Source of the DNA: a bacterium
Lineage (GTDB): Bacteria; Hydrogenedentota; Hydrogenedentia; Hydrogenedentiales; SLHB01
Length of the DNA stretch: 46,390 nt
Reading direction: 5' to 3'
Assembly: GCA_024231375.1 (NCBI GenBank)
Contig: JAAEQP010000649.1
Span: 1 to 46,390 of the forward strand
The number at the start of each line of letters is the position of its first letter. Positions within the stretch are counted from its first letter, which is position 1. Under the pieces are notes generated by a model that ran no database searches, was not told where the DNA came from, and was given only the letters and a program-made list of their open reading frames with translations. The position numbers and the translations under genes are program-made. This document shows positions 19,389 through 27,738 of the stretch, piece by piece.

Positions 19389-20141
19389 ATGATCGTTCGA
19401 GGATATGCATTGATCGCCGCCGCAACCGTGCTCGTTGCCTTGGCCGGGTGTGCAACCGGCGCCGCGAAGACAGCCCCGGTGCTGGAACCTTACGTGTGCC
19501 GACAGGCCGACGGTCCCGTTACGATTGACGGAAAGCTGGACGAAGCCGCCTGGAAGCGCGCCGTCGTCCTCTTCGAGTACTTCGTTTTCCAACCCGAAGG
19601 CGCCGAGAACCGGAGCCCGTCGAGCGTCCGGTTGTTGTGGGACAAGGCGTTTCTGTATGTGGCGTTCGTGTATGAAGACAAGGACATCTGGTCCTATTCG
19701 GACAAGGCGGACGACGAACTGTGGAACGGCGACGTGGCCGAACTGTTCATCAAGCCCAGCGTTGACGAGAAGCTCTACTACGAGTTCGTGATGGCGCCGA
19801 ACGGAGCGATGTACGACGGTTGGTATCCCAGCCGCGGCGCCGGTGGATTCCATCGGTTCAAGGGGTGGTCGTCGAATGCCAAGGTGGCCACGGAGGTGCG
19901 CGGCACGGACGGCGACCCGTCCGACGACGACGAGGGGTACACCGTGGAAATGGCGATCCCTATGTCGATCCTCCCGGATTGGGCCCAGCCAGCCGAGGGC
20001 AAGACGTGGACCTTCGGCGCTTTCCGCTACGACTACTCGAAGGAGTATGAGGAGCCGCTGCTCGTGATGTGCATTCCAGAAGCCGTGGGCCACGGGTATC
20101 ACTCCTACGAGGGGTACCGGCCGCTGCGATTCGAGAAGTAG
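19389..20141 (+). CDS. CBM9-like (DOMON fold) lipoprotein
   Basis: 250 residues from ATG 19389, preceded by GGGAGG 7 bases upstream. The signal ends in LAGC (lipobox). The mature protein matches the carbohydrate-binding family 9-like fold: GPVTIDGKLDEAAWKRA, then SSVRLLWDKAFLYVAFVYEDKD, LWNGDVAELFIKP, and a late VEMAIPMSILP. Such domains bind sugars or other small ligands; no catalytic residues are visible. Lipid-anchored and located 96 bases after the symporter, it may capture ligand for uptake, which is inference from position. Confidence 0.85.
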   Translation: MIVRGYALIAAATVLVALAGCATGAAKTAPVLEPYVCRQADGPVTIDGKLDEAAWKRAVVLFEYFVFQPEGAENRSPSSVRLLWDKAFLYVAFVYEDKDIWSYSDKADDELWNGDVAELFIKPSVDEKLYYEFVMAPNGAMYDGWYPSRGAGGFHRFKGWSSNAKVATEVRGTDGDPSDDDEGYTVEMAIPMSILPDWAQPAEGKTWTFGAFRYDYSKEYEEPLLVMCIPEAVGHGYHSYEGYRPLRFEK

Positions 20142-20193
20142 TCCGATTTCCGCGCGTTGACGGCGGCCGTCCGCCGGATGAGGAGGAAGGACC

Positions 20194-21672
20194 GTGCCGA
20201 AGGAGTACGTGCTGGCGCTTGACCAGGGAACCACCAGTTCCCGGAGCATTGCGTTTGACCGGCAAGGGGCCATCGTGGCCTCCGTGTCCCAGGAATACGA
20301 GCAGATCTACCCGAAGCCGGGTTGGGTCGAGCACGACCCCAGCGCCATCTGGGAAAGTCAATTGGCCACGGCGAAGGCGGTCCTGGATCAGGCCGGTATC
20401 GACGCCGGCGACCTCGCGGCCATCGGCATCACGAACCAGCGTGAAACCACGGTGGTGTGGGAACGCGCCACGGGCAATCCCATCCACAACGCCATTGTCT
20501 GGCAATGCCGCCGTACGGCCGACTTCTGCGACAAGCTCGCGGCCGACGGGCTGACCGAGGAGTTTCAGGCGCGGACGGGGCTAGTTCTGGATGCCTACTT
20601 CTCGGGTACCAAGGTGAAGTGGATTCTCGACCATGTGGACGGGGCCCGCGAGCGCGCCGCCCGCGGGGAACTGTGTTTCGGCACTATCGATTCGTGGTTG
20701 CTGTTCAAGATGACGGGCCGCCATGCCACGGACTATTCCAACGCGTCGCGCACGCTCATGTACAACATTCACGACCTGGAATGGGACGACGCCCTGCTCG
20801 GGCATCTCGACGTGCCCCGCGAAATGCTGCCCGAGGTCCTGCCGTCGTCCGGCGTGTTCGGAACGACGACCGTGTTGGGCGGCGAAGTGCCCGTGGCTGG
20901 TATGTGCGGCGACCAGCAGAGCGCCTTGTTCGGACAGGCGGCTTTCAACCCCACGGAATGCAAGAATACGTATGGGACCGGGTGCTTCCTGCTGATGAAC
21001 ACCGGTGAGAAACCCATCGCGTCCCAACACGGTCTACTTACCACCATCGCCTGGGGTATTGACGACCGCGTCGAGTATGCCCTGGAGGGTAGCGTCTTCA
21101 TCGGCGGCGCGGTTGTTCAGTGGCTCCGGGACGAACTCGGCATGATCGCCACAGCCGCCGAAAGCGAGCAGGTGGCCGCCCAAGTGCCTGACGCTGGAGG
21201 CGCGTATGTTGTTCCCGCGTTCGTGGGATTGGGCGCTCCCCATTGGGATATGCACGCCAGAGGCACCATCGTGGGCCTCACACGGGGCGTGTCGCGGGCG
21301 CACATCGTGCGCGCTGCTCTCGAATCCATCTCGTTCCAGTCGGGCGACGTGGTGCGCAGTATGGAGTCGGACACGGGCGAGCGCATCCCCCTGTTGAAGG
21401 TGGATGGCGGCGCCGCTGCCAACAACCTGCTGATGCAGCACCAGGCCGATCTTCTGGGCATTCCCGTGGTCCGGGGCACGTGTCTTGAGACCACGGCCAT
21501 GGGCGCGGCGTTTTTGGCCGGTATTGCGACCGGGTTCTGGGGCGGAATGGACGAGGTCCAGCAGATCTGGCAGGAGGACCGGGTGTTCCAGCCTGAATGG
21601 CCTGAAGACAAGCGAGCCAACGAGTTAGCAGGCTGGGAACGGGCGATCAAAATGACCAAAACCAAGAATTAG
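20194..21672 (+). CDS. glpK: glycerol kinase
   Basis: 492 residues from GTG 20194, with a GAGGAGGAAGG ribosome site. It phosphorylates glycerol to sn-glycerol 3-phosphate using ATP. FGGY-family features: the N-terminal phosphate loop ALDQGTTSSR (8-17), the glycerol-site segments NQRETTVVW and WQCRRTADFC, the hinge GTIDSWLLFKMTGRHATDYSNASRT-like region, and the C-terminal ATP-site segment VDGGAAANNLLMQHQADLLG. Length and order are those of bacterial GlpK. No glpF or glpD is in the window. It follows the CBM9 lipoprotein by 52 bases and may share the symporter's transcript. Confidence 0.96.
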   Translation: MPKEYVLALDQGTTSSRSIAFDRQGAIVASVSQEYEQIYPKPGWVEHDPSAIWESQLATAKAVLDQAGIDAGDLAAIGITNQRETTVVWERATGNPIHNAIVWQCRRTADFCDKLAADGLTEEFQARTGLVLDAYFSGTKVKWILDHVDGARERAARGELCFGTIDSWLLFKMTGRHATDYSNASRTLMYNIHDLEWDDALLGHLDVPREMLPEVLPSSGVFGTTTVLGGEVPVAGMCGDQQSALFGQAAFNPTECKNTYGTGCFLLMNTGEKPIASQHGLLTTIAWGIDDRVEYALEGSVFIGGAVVQWLRDELGMIATAAESEQVAAQVPDAGGAYVVPAFVGLGAPHWDMHARGTIVGLTRGVSRAHIVRAALESISFQSGDVVRSMESDTGERIPLLKVDGGAAANNLLMQHQADLLGIPVVRGTCLETTAMGAAFLAGIATGFWGGMDEVQQIWQEDRVFQPEWPEDKRANELAGWERAIKMTKTKN

Positions 21673-21703
21673 GCCATGTTGTAAATAGTTGAACCAATTA
21701 GAT

Positions 21704-21733
21704 TTGCGGGAATCGGCATCTCCATGATACAAT
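21704..21733 (+). promoter_or_regulatory. extended -10 promoter of a small RNA candidate
   Basis: TTGCGG (21704-21709), 18-base spacer, then TGATACAAT: an extended -10 (TG at 21725-21726) with TACAAT (21728-21733). No plus-strand gene lies downstream, only a structured stretch ending in a terminator. Confidence 0.55.
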
Positions 21734-21739
21734 GAAGTT

Positions 21740-21900
21740 GGTCAGCGCCACATGTGGCGTTTCTCCTTCCGCGGAGGCCCCGGAGATACGTTTCCTGGGC
21801 CTCTAGAAGCAACTCGCGGTCGCGAGTAGTTCCCGCGAACCCGGCGAGATTGGATAGAGCGGGCCGGGACATTTGATACCCCGGCCCGGTTCTTTGTTTT
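21740..21900 (+). ncRNA. candidate stand-alone small RNA, class unknown
   Basis: About 160 bases between a promoter-like element and a terminator, with no ORF of note. Internal hairpins are perfect and in series: CGCCAC-AT-GTGGCG (21746-21759), GAGGCCC / GGGCCTC (21774-21803), ACTCGC-GGTC-GCGAGT (21812-21827), then the terminator stem. The next gene is on the other strand and converges, so the element is not the leader of a gene. It does not match the 6S, SRP, tmRNA or RNase P signatures I know. An alternative is a 3' UTR element of glpK, but the dedicated promoter argues for separate transcription. Confidence 0.5.
21861..21900 (+). terminator. intrinsic terminator
   Basis: GGGCCGGG (21861-21868) and CCCGGCCC (21880-21887) form a perfect 8-base stem with an 11-base loop, followed by TTCTTTGTTTT. 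It would stop glpK read-through and the small RNA. Confidence 0.8.
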
Positions 21901-21963
21901 CCCCCAGACCACCCACTCAGTTGTCACTTCCCATCACGTCACGGAATGACGTTCATGGGAGCA

Positions 21964-23046
21964 TCACTTCAACTCGCCATCGCGATACGTGTAGACGACA
22001 TCCTCAATCTCGTCGGCGTACCGATCGCCCTCCTGGAGGTCGAGGGCGGCGACCGTGAATAGCGCGGGGTCGACGGGTTCATTGATGCTTCGTGTCTGGA
22101 ACGTGATCTCGCGGGTGCCTACGAGACGTCCCCGACGATACTGCGAGCGCTCGACGCGCAGCGGCATGTCCGTACCCTCCAACAGAAGGTAGTCAGACTC
22201 CGTCACCGACCTCAAGGTTCGGTCGCCGTCCATCACAACCGTACGCAGGACGCGAACCGTCTCGCCAACCTCGATGGTGTCCTCGCGGAGGCTTGTGCCC
22301 ATCTGATTCCCCTCAGCGTCGACGAGAATCCTGGGAGCAGTGAGCAGGTAACGGCTGACTCTGTCGTCGGTTGAGAGCAGTTTGAGCGTGATCGGGTGGC
22401 CTCCAACGTCGTTCTTCCGTTCTCCTTCGACGATCTGCTCGAAGATACGGAGATCGTCCGCCAGCCACGCCCCCCTGAACCCATGCCGCGGGTCTATCCG
22501 CGGTCCACTGAGCCAAAGATGCACCTTCTCCGGGGCTTCGCGCACGGCCGACGGCTTCGAGCGGCTTAGATGTGGATTCGAATGCAGGAAGTGCTCCGGT
22601 GTGAGAACGTACTGTTCGTAGGTCGGCGCTGTCGAGACTCTATGGTTGCCGCTACGCTCCGACCACTCTGGCGCCAAGACGTACTCATGCGCCACAAACA
22701 ACGCATCTTTCGCAGCATCCACCGCGAACTCCGCGGTTCCCGAATGCCTGTGGCACAGTTCGCCGTTTGCCGGCCCCTCGTAGAACTCAGGTGTGCCGTA
22801 CGTTGGCACCATCTTGTCTTCGTGCGAGAACGACCCCTGCCACGTCTTCACCTGCTTGTAGTTAGAGCGAATCTGCTTCGTCCATGTCCTGAGGAGTTCA
22901 CACGCTTCTTCGGGGCTGTACTCTTTCACGTATTCCGCGCCATGCGCTGTGGCGGCGGCAACCAACGCGAGGGCGGATAGTACCCAACCAACCCGTTTGG
23001 CAGCAAGACCACTTCTTTCTGGAAGAATCATTCTCATAGCCTTCAT
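21964..23046 (-). CDS. exported protein of unknown function, outer-membrane lipoprotein-sorting-like
   Basis: 360 residues from ATG 23046, 5 bases after GGAGG. The signal peptide spans the first 37 or so residues (WVLSALALVAAATAHGAEYV). The mature part begins with an alpha-helix (SPEEACELLRTWTKQIRSNYKQVKTWQGSFSHED), then beta-rich sequence ending in RSINEPVDPALFTVAALDLQEGDRYADE. That layout, 'helix, then antiparallel sheet with VDPALF', resembles LolA/LolB-like lipoprotein-sorting folds, though I cannot confirm membership. It lies 84 bases downstream of the membrane-bound sigma factor and is probably cotranscribed, suggesting an envelope-sensing or effector role. Confidence 0.65.
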   Translation of the reverse strand: MKAMRMILPERSGLAAKRVGWVLSALALVAAATAHGAEYVKEYSPEEACELLRTWTKQIRSNYKQVKTWQGSFSHEDKMVPTYGTPEFYEGPANGELCHRHSGTAEFAVDAAKDALFVAHEYVLAPEWSERSGNHRVSTAPTYEQYVLTPEHFLHSNPHLSRSKPSAVREAPEKVHLWLSGPRIDPRHGFRGAWLADDLRIFEQIVEGERKNDVGGHPITLKLLSTDDRVSRYLLTAPRILVDAEGNQMGTSLREDTIEVGETVRVLRTVVMDGDRTLRSVTESDYLLLEGTDMPLRVERSQYRRGRLVGTREITFQTRSINEPVDPALFTVAALDLQEGDRYADEIEDVVYTYRDGELK

Positions 23047-23130
23047 CCGCTCCTCCAAGTGGTCTGTAGCCCATAGCGACCCGACACCTGTTTTCCCGCG
23101 CTCTTTCGTGAGGCCCCTGCCCTGCCGATT

Positions 23131-25803
23131 CTAGGGCGTGGGCGTATCGGCCGCTTCGTCGTCAGGTTCCTCATGCTCGAAGACAAGCACAACGCCGTCT
23201 CGCGTCTTGCCCACCTCTACCATCACTTCGACTGGCGTCGTGGCGCCGCGCAAGTCACTGCCGTCGGGTTGCGCCACGAGAACCGTGGGGCCCGGCAGCA
23301 AGGTCGGGACGACGAAGCTGCCTTCGGGATCTACGTGGTTGAAATGTGAGCCATACCTCGAGTGCGTCCGGTTCCTTGCAGACACAGCCACCCCCATAAC
23401 CGGATTCCCTTCCACGTCGATCACCCTGCCAGCCACCGATCCAGTTGCATCCAGCTTGAGGACCACGCTCGCAAGACCGTCGGAAGGAAGCGGAAGGGGA
23501 GACATTGGTCGCATGAGCATGCACGGCTTCTGGGCCTTGAGTGTCACCTCAGTGCTGCCCTTCGGTACCGCGCAGAAGAAGCTACCATCGGGCTTCGAAA
23601 CGACCTTGCTGCTGCCCTTGTCGGAACGCGCCGTTACGGTAGCCAACGCGGTCGGGTCACCCCATAGGTCGAACACTTGCCCTCGGATGGGGACTCCCTT
23701 TTGGACAGGGAAGTCAACCTCAGCCTTCACTTCTCCACGCCCAAGTTCAATTGTCATGCGGTGCGTCGGGCCGTCTGGATAGCCTTCGATGCGCTTGAGG
23801 AACAGTCGACACGTCCCAGGTCTCACCCCCTCACAGTAGTAGAAGCCGTTCGCGTCCGTCTGTACCACGGGGTGTTCGTACCAGAACGTAGAATGGTCTT
23901 CCCCACCAATTTCCACCGTGATTCTGGTCCCGGCGAGGCCTTCGCCCGTATCCGCATCATATACCCGACCACCCAACGCACTGCCCATCTCCGTCAGAAC
24001 CGTTGCTTCGACGATTTGCTGGCCATTCGCCACCGTGACCTCGACCGGAGCACCCGCGTTGACCCAAGCGCAACGCCCTATCGTCAGTTCATATGTCTCT
24101 GCATTCAAACCCTGGAATTGAAATCTGCCGTCTGTTCCCGTCGCGGCTTCCTGTCGATCACGGTACACGGCGCCTCGGGTCAAGAGAATGGGAACATTTG
24201 GCAGTGGTTCATTCGTTGCCACGTTCACTGCCCGGCCTACGAGCGCGGCCCCACGGGGCAGTACGATCTCGTTCCCTTCGACACCGGTTTCGAACCACGA
24301 GGAAAGAGTCGTCGCATATCCGTCTGCCTTGACCCAGAAGCGCCATTTGCCGGGAAACGCAAAGGGCGTATAGAAGGCGCCGTCGGACTCCGCAACGACT
24401 GCAGCGGCGGTGGTCACCCAGAGGCCAAGCTCACCGAGCATCCTGGAGTACGTATGGGCATACAGCACGGCTCCCGATACAGGCAAGCCACTCTCGTCAA
24501 CCACGCGGCCGGAGAGCGGGCTCGTTGGCAGGATGCGGAGTTCAACGAAGACTTCCGGGTCGGGGTATGTTCGGCAAGCGGCGACTGCAAACCCATCTTC
24601 TGTGTAAGCCATCACGATGAACTTCCCTGTTGGAAGGCCGGGGAACGTGAATGCCCCGTATTCGTCGGCCTCTGCCGTCTTGTTGATTGCGAGGTCCGGT
24701 CCAAGCGGCGCACCGGATCCGCCGGTTCGGACCATTACGATTGTGGCCCCGGGCCGATCTACCCACCCAGTCACCACGCATGGCCCAGTGAGTTGATCGG
24801 GGAGTTCAGGAGGGCTGGCTTCGATGACCGCGAGCAGGCTCGACAGGATCTTGTTGCCCACTCTAAGCGTATCAGGGTCTTCCGCCGATTCGGCCTCGTC
24901 GGGCTCTGGCAACTCCGCATCGAGTTCCGCCTGTGCCACCTCAACCGGTTTTGACGGGGAGGGCATATTTCCAATGGCCGCATCCTGACCCATAGTACCC
25001 AGGTAGGTGCCACCTGACAGAACTGCCAATGCGCTAACAACCGCAACAATGCCTGCCTTCAGCACGGTACTTCCTGTGAACATAGAGGTCCCCTCCGAGG
25101 CGCCTCCGGGCGCCGGTTCAGTTGGTTTGGACAGATTCTCAACATTCGACAGAGGCGCGTCGGGCCATGAAACGTTCGCGGATGCAATGGCACCGGCAAT
25201 ACATGACACCCGCGCTTCCCAAGCCCGTCCCTCCTCCTGCTCTCCCTGTCCGCGTAGAACAAGCAGACGGTTTCCCAAGACCTCCCTAGCGCGCTGGAGG
25301 CGCTTACGAACGGCAGCAGGAGACGTTTCCAGTAACTGCGCGATCTCGCGCGACTTCTTGCCTGCGAAATAACGCAACATGACCACCTCGCGCATGCGGT
25401 CATCCAGCCTGTCAATTTCCTGGCGTATTAGTCCGTGCGTCTCCTTCAGTTCGACCTCGTCCGCAACCGTCGAGACGCGCGAATCCGACTCCCTTCCGAA
25501 TCTCTCCATAGCCCCATCTTCCCTGACCCGCTGTCTGCACCGGGTGACGGCGATGTTGCGCGCGATCTGGACAAGCCACGCCTTGAAACGTGCCGGGTTC
25601 CTGAGAGAAGGCAGGCGTTCGTATGCAGCCAGGAATGCCTCCTGAGCGATATCCTCCACCTCGGTGGCACTCGGCGTCCAAGCTTGGGTCACGGCGTATA
25701 CGACGCGGACATGCCGGGCTACCAGAGCATTGAACGCCGCGAGTTGTCCCGAGAGTGCCTGGTCTACGAGTTGGGCATCGGTATCACGCCTTCTAAACGC
25801 CAT
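23131..25803 (-). CDS. ECF sigma factor fused to a transmembrane helix and extracytoplasmic carboxypeptidase-regulatory-like repeats
   Basis: 890 residues. Residues 10-80 are sigma region 2 (DQALSGQLAAFNALVARHVRVV, then DIAQEAFLAAYERL and WLVQIARN). Residues 120-180 are region 4 with the helix-turn-helix (KKSREIAQLLETSPAAVRKRLQRAREVL). A linker leads to one hydrophobic helix at about 246-268 (VLKAGIVAVVSALAVLSGGTYLG). The remaining 600 residues hold several CarboxypepD_reg-like beta-sandwich repeats (for example LSGRVVDESGLPVSGAVLY, LGGRVYDADTGEGLAGTRI, VAGRVIDVEGNPVMGVAV) and an acidic C-terminus. The single helix predicts cytoplasmic sigma domains and an external sensor-like domain. An anti-sigma gene is absent nearby. 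An ECF41-like promoter precedes it. Confidence 0.9.
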   Translation of the reverse strand: MAFRRRDTDAQLVDQALSGQLAAFNALVARHVRVVYAVTQAWTPSATEVEDIAQEAFLAAYERLPSLRNPARFKAWLVQIARNIAVTRCRQRVREDGAMERFGRESDSRVSTVADEVELKETHGLIRQEIDRLDDRMREVVMLRYFAGKKSREIAQLLETSPAAVRKRLQRAREVLGNRLLVLRGQGEQEEGRAWEARVSCIAGAIASANVSWPDAPLSNVENLSKPTEPAPGGASEGTSMFTGSTVLKAGIVAVVSALAVLSGGTYLGTMGQDAAIGNMPSPSKPVEVAQAELDAELPEPDEAESAEDPDTLRVGNKILSSLLAVIEASPPELPDQLTGPCVVTGWVDRPGATIVMVRTGGSGAPLGPDLAINKTAEADEYGAFTFPGLPTGKFIVMAYTEDGFAVAACRTYPDPEVFVELRILPTSPLSGRVVDESGLPVSGAVLYAHTYSRMLGELGLWVTTAAAVVAESDGAFYTPFAFPGKWRFWVKADGYATTLSSWFETGVEGNEIVLPRGAALVGRAVNVATNEPLPNVPILLTRGAVYRDRQEAATGTDGRFQFQGLNAETYELTIGRCAWVNAGAPVEVTVANGQQIVEATVLTEMGSALGGRVYDADTGEGLAGTRITVEIGGEDHSTFWYEHPVVQTDANGFYYCEGVRPGTCRLFLKRIEGYPDGPTHRMTIELGRGEVKAEVDFPVQKGVPIRGQVFDLWGDPTALATVTARSDKGSSKVVSKPDGSFFCAVPKGSTEVTLKAQKPCMLMRPMSPLPLPSDGLASVVLKLDATGSVAGRVIDVEGNPVMGVAVSARNRTHSRYGSHFNHVDPEGSFVVPTLLPGPTVLVAQPDGSDLRGATTPVEVMVEVGKTRDGVVLVFEHEEPDDEAADTPTP

Positions 25804-25838
25804 TACTTCTCGCTCGCCTCCCCTTCATTCATATATAG

Positions 25839-25865
25839 GTCGCTCCGTGGAGTCAGAGTGTGACA
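25839..25865 (-). promoter_or_regulatory. ECF-type promoter upstream of the fused sigma factor
   Basis: On the minus strand: TGTCACA (25859-25865), 16 bases, then CGAC (25839-25842), about 35 bases before the ATG. The TGTCACA...CGTC pattern is the reported target of ECF41-group sigma factors. The match suggests autoregulation or control by another ECF factor. Confidence 0.5.
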
Positions 25866-26078
25866 AATTTCAGTCGAGAATCACCGAATGGGCCGGCCAG
25901 ATGCAAGGTTGATGTGGAAGCTGACGCCCACCATCGTCCTCTTCTTCCTCCCCCAGCGCACCTTCATCCAGAGCATCACCACCACCGGCGACAAGGCGTA
26001 GAGGCGTCGCACGTAGGCTGCCTTCGTGGGGAGCGTAGAACCATCCGGCCCATGCCGCACCGAGATTGCCGGCTTCTT

Positions 26079-26159
26079 GGTTTGTAGTGCGCCCTTTAGG
26101 GCGTTCCTCTGACTTGCCCGTGCGCAATCCGGAACGCCCTAAAGGGCGCACTACAAACC
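26079..26159. repeat. perfect 29-base inverted repeat with 23-base loop
   Basis: Left arm 26079-26107 begins GGTTTGTAGTGCGCCCTTTA; right arm 26131-26159 is its exact reverse complement, ending in ACTACAAACC. Each arm also contains a near-palindrome, GCCCTTTAGGGC. No ORF lies inside. It could be a REP/MITE-like element or a cruciform. Confidence 0.85.
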
Positions 26160-26202
26160 TGGGAAAGACTTCCAACTCTTCCTATCTCCTGGCCCGATAT
26201 AC

Positions 26203-26221
26203 GCGCCCCGTTTAGGGGCGC
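26203..26221. repeat. GC-rich hairpin
   Basis: GCGCCCC-GTTTA-GGGGCGC, perfect 7-base stem. It shares the 'CCC-TTTA-GGG' core with the neighbouring 29-base inverted repeat, so it may be a degraded relative of it. Confidence 0.5.
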
Positions 26222-26300
26222 CGGGAAGAGTCGAGGAGTCTCGCTTGGTGGTGTTTTGCAGGCGCTTGGGCCAAGTGAAGCGATAGGGGTGGCGGGGTCC

Positions 26301-26331
26301 GGACACCCACAAACGAGTTTGTGGGTGGCAC
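26301..26331 (+). repeat. dispersed palindromic repeat, copy 3
   Basis: GGACACCCACAAAC-GA-GTTTGTGGGTGGCAC, identical over 31 bases to copy 4 at 32921. Stem CACCCACAAAC / GTTTGTGGGTG. It lies just downstream of mnmE. Confidence 0.85.
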
Positions 26332-26358
26332 GCTGTGGCGGTGGAGTTATCGGGGGGG

Positions 26359-27738
26359 CTACTTCCCGATGCAGAAGGATTCGAAGATGCGATCCAACAC
26401 GTCTTCTGGTGTCGTCTCGCCGGTGAGTTCGCCGAGGGCGGACAGGGCGTCGCGCAAATCGATGCTGAGGAATTCCGGCGAAGCGTTGAAGTTCCCAAGG
26501 AGTCGGACCAGCCCTTCAGAAGCGCGCCGGAGGCTGTCCCGCTGGTGAACGCGGTTCAGCATGCCTTCCTCGGGTCGAATGGTGACGTCGCCGAGCAGTA
26601 CCTCCGCCAGAGCATCCTCCAGGGTCTTCAGTCCCGCGTTCGTCATGGCCGACACGCGGACGGTGTGGGCGAACTGATCGCCCCAATCCGGAAGGGGCGC
26701 GTCGGGCGCCAGGTCGCTCTTGTTCAGCACGAGGATTGACGGGATCTCCAGGTGCGTGACCTCCTCGGCCAGATGAGAACCTTCGCTGGTGAGCGGCACG
26801 GCCGCGTCCACCACGAGCATAACCAGATCGGCGTTGGACAGGGCGGTGCGCGCGATCTCGACGCCTATTCGTTCCACTTCGTCTTCGGTACTGCGAAGCC
26901 CTGCCGTGTCGCTCAGGCGAACGGGCACGCCGGAAACGGTGATGGTTTCTTCGATGATGTCGCGCGTGGTGCCGGGGCATGAGGTGACGATGGCGCGCGC
27001 ATCTCGCAAGAGAGCGTTGAACAGACTGGATTTGCCTACGTTTGGCCTGCCCACGATGGCGGCCGAGGCGCCTTCCCGGTAGAGTCTGCCGGCGTCCGAG
27101 GTGGCGAGGAGGTGGTCCATCTTGTCGCGGACGCCTTCCAGCCGTTCGCGCAAGGCGTCGTCGACCAACTCCGGCAGGTCCTCTTCAGGGAAATCGACGG
27201 CGGCCTCGATGCGAGCCAACGCCTCCACCAGGACATCGCGCATTTCGAGAATGGCGCGGGAGAGATGGCCGTCCGCGGCGGCGCCGGCCGCGCGCAAGGC
27301 AGCGCGGGTCCCCGCGCGAATGCGGTCGATGACGGCTTCGGCCTGAAGCAAATCGATGCGGCCGTTGAGAAAGGCCCGTTTGGTGAATTCGCCTGGGTGG
27401 GCCAGCCGCGCTCCGCGCCCTAGCACTGCCTCAAGCACGGCCTGAACCGGGGCCATGCCCCCGTGGCAATTGATCTCGACCACGTCCTCGCGGGTGTAGC
27501 TGTGGGGCCCGCGCATCACCGTCACCAACACTTCGTCGATGACGCCTCGGTTGTCGCGGATTTCACCGTGGCAGACGCGATGCCGAATCTCGGCCAGGTC
27601 GCGGCCGGTAGAGCTCACGAAGAGGTCCGCTACCAGGCCGATGGCCTCGGGTCCGCTCAGGCGCACAATCCCGATGCCACCCTCGCCGGGCGGCGTCGCA
27701 ATCGCGGCAATGGTGTCGTCAGGATTCCTGGCTGTCAC
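26359..27738 (-). CDS. mnmE: tRNA modification GTPase MnmE
   Basis: 459 residues from GTG 27738 (product begins [15 protein letters not shown]), overlapping jag by 20 bases; two other GTG codons lie 1-3 codons upstream. With MnmG it makes the carboxymethylaminomethyl group at U34 of certain tRNAs. Features: N-terminal folate-binding domain ([21 protein letters not shown]), central helical domain, G1 GRPNVGKS at 230-237, G3 DTAG at 277-280, G4 NKSD, and the C-terminal catalytic CIGK motif (FCIGK end). Length is normal. MnmG is not in the window. The open frame extends 51 codons further upstream but that part is antiparallel to nothing familiar and runs inside jag. Confidence 0.95.
   Translation of the reverse strand: MTARNPDDTIAAIATPPGEGGIGIVRLSGPEAIGLVADLFVSSTGRDLAEIRHRVCHGEIRDNRGVIDEVLVTVMRGPHSYTREDVVEINCHGGMAPVQAVLEAVLGRGARLAHPGEFTKRAFLNGRIDLLQAEAVIDRIRAGTRAALRAAGAAADGHLSRAILEMRDVLVEALARIEAAVDFPEEDLPELVDDALRERLEGVRDKMDHLLATSDAGRLYREGASAAIVGRPNVGKSSLFNALLRDARAIVTSCPGTTRDIIEETITVSGVPVRLSDTAGLRSTEDEVERIGVEIARTALSNADLVMLVVDAAVPLTSEGSHLAEEVTHLEIPSILVLNKSDLAPDAPLPDWGDQFAHTVRVSAMTNAGLKTLEDALAEVLLGDVTIRPEEGMLNRVHQRDSLRRASEGLVRLLGNFNASPEFLSIDLRDALSALGELTGETTPEDVLDRIFESFCIGK

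Larger units (their letters stand above)
25804..26358. other. intergenic region of 555 bases without a gene
   Basis: It holds the sigma-factor promoter (25839-25865), a 29-base perfect inverted repeat (26079-26159), a GC-rich hairpin (26203-26221) and a copy of the dispersed palindrome (26301-26331). A 29-codon ATG frame (about 25911-26000) and a 101-codon minus frame are present, but neither has recognisable features. The stretch looks like accumulated repeat elements. Confidence 0.6.

Noticed and set aside
21740..21900. 6S, SRP or tmRNA identity for the small RNA candidate
   Set aside because: No closing stem joining the two ends as in 6S, no SRP GGAA/AGCAG loop pattern, and too short for tmRNA.
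23677..24954. Long plus-strand open frame of 425 codons
   Set aside because: It is antisense to the sigma-factor fusion, shows no family pattern, and open antisense frames are expected at this GC content.
25870..26175. 101-codon minus frame upstream of the sigma gene
   Set aside because: It runs through the inverted repeat, has an Arg/Gly-rich unfamiliar product and no ribosome site.
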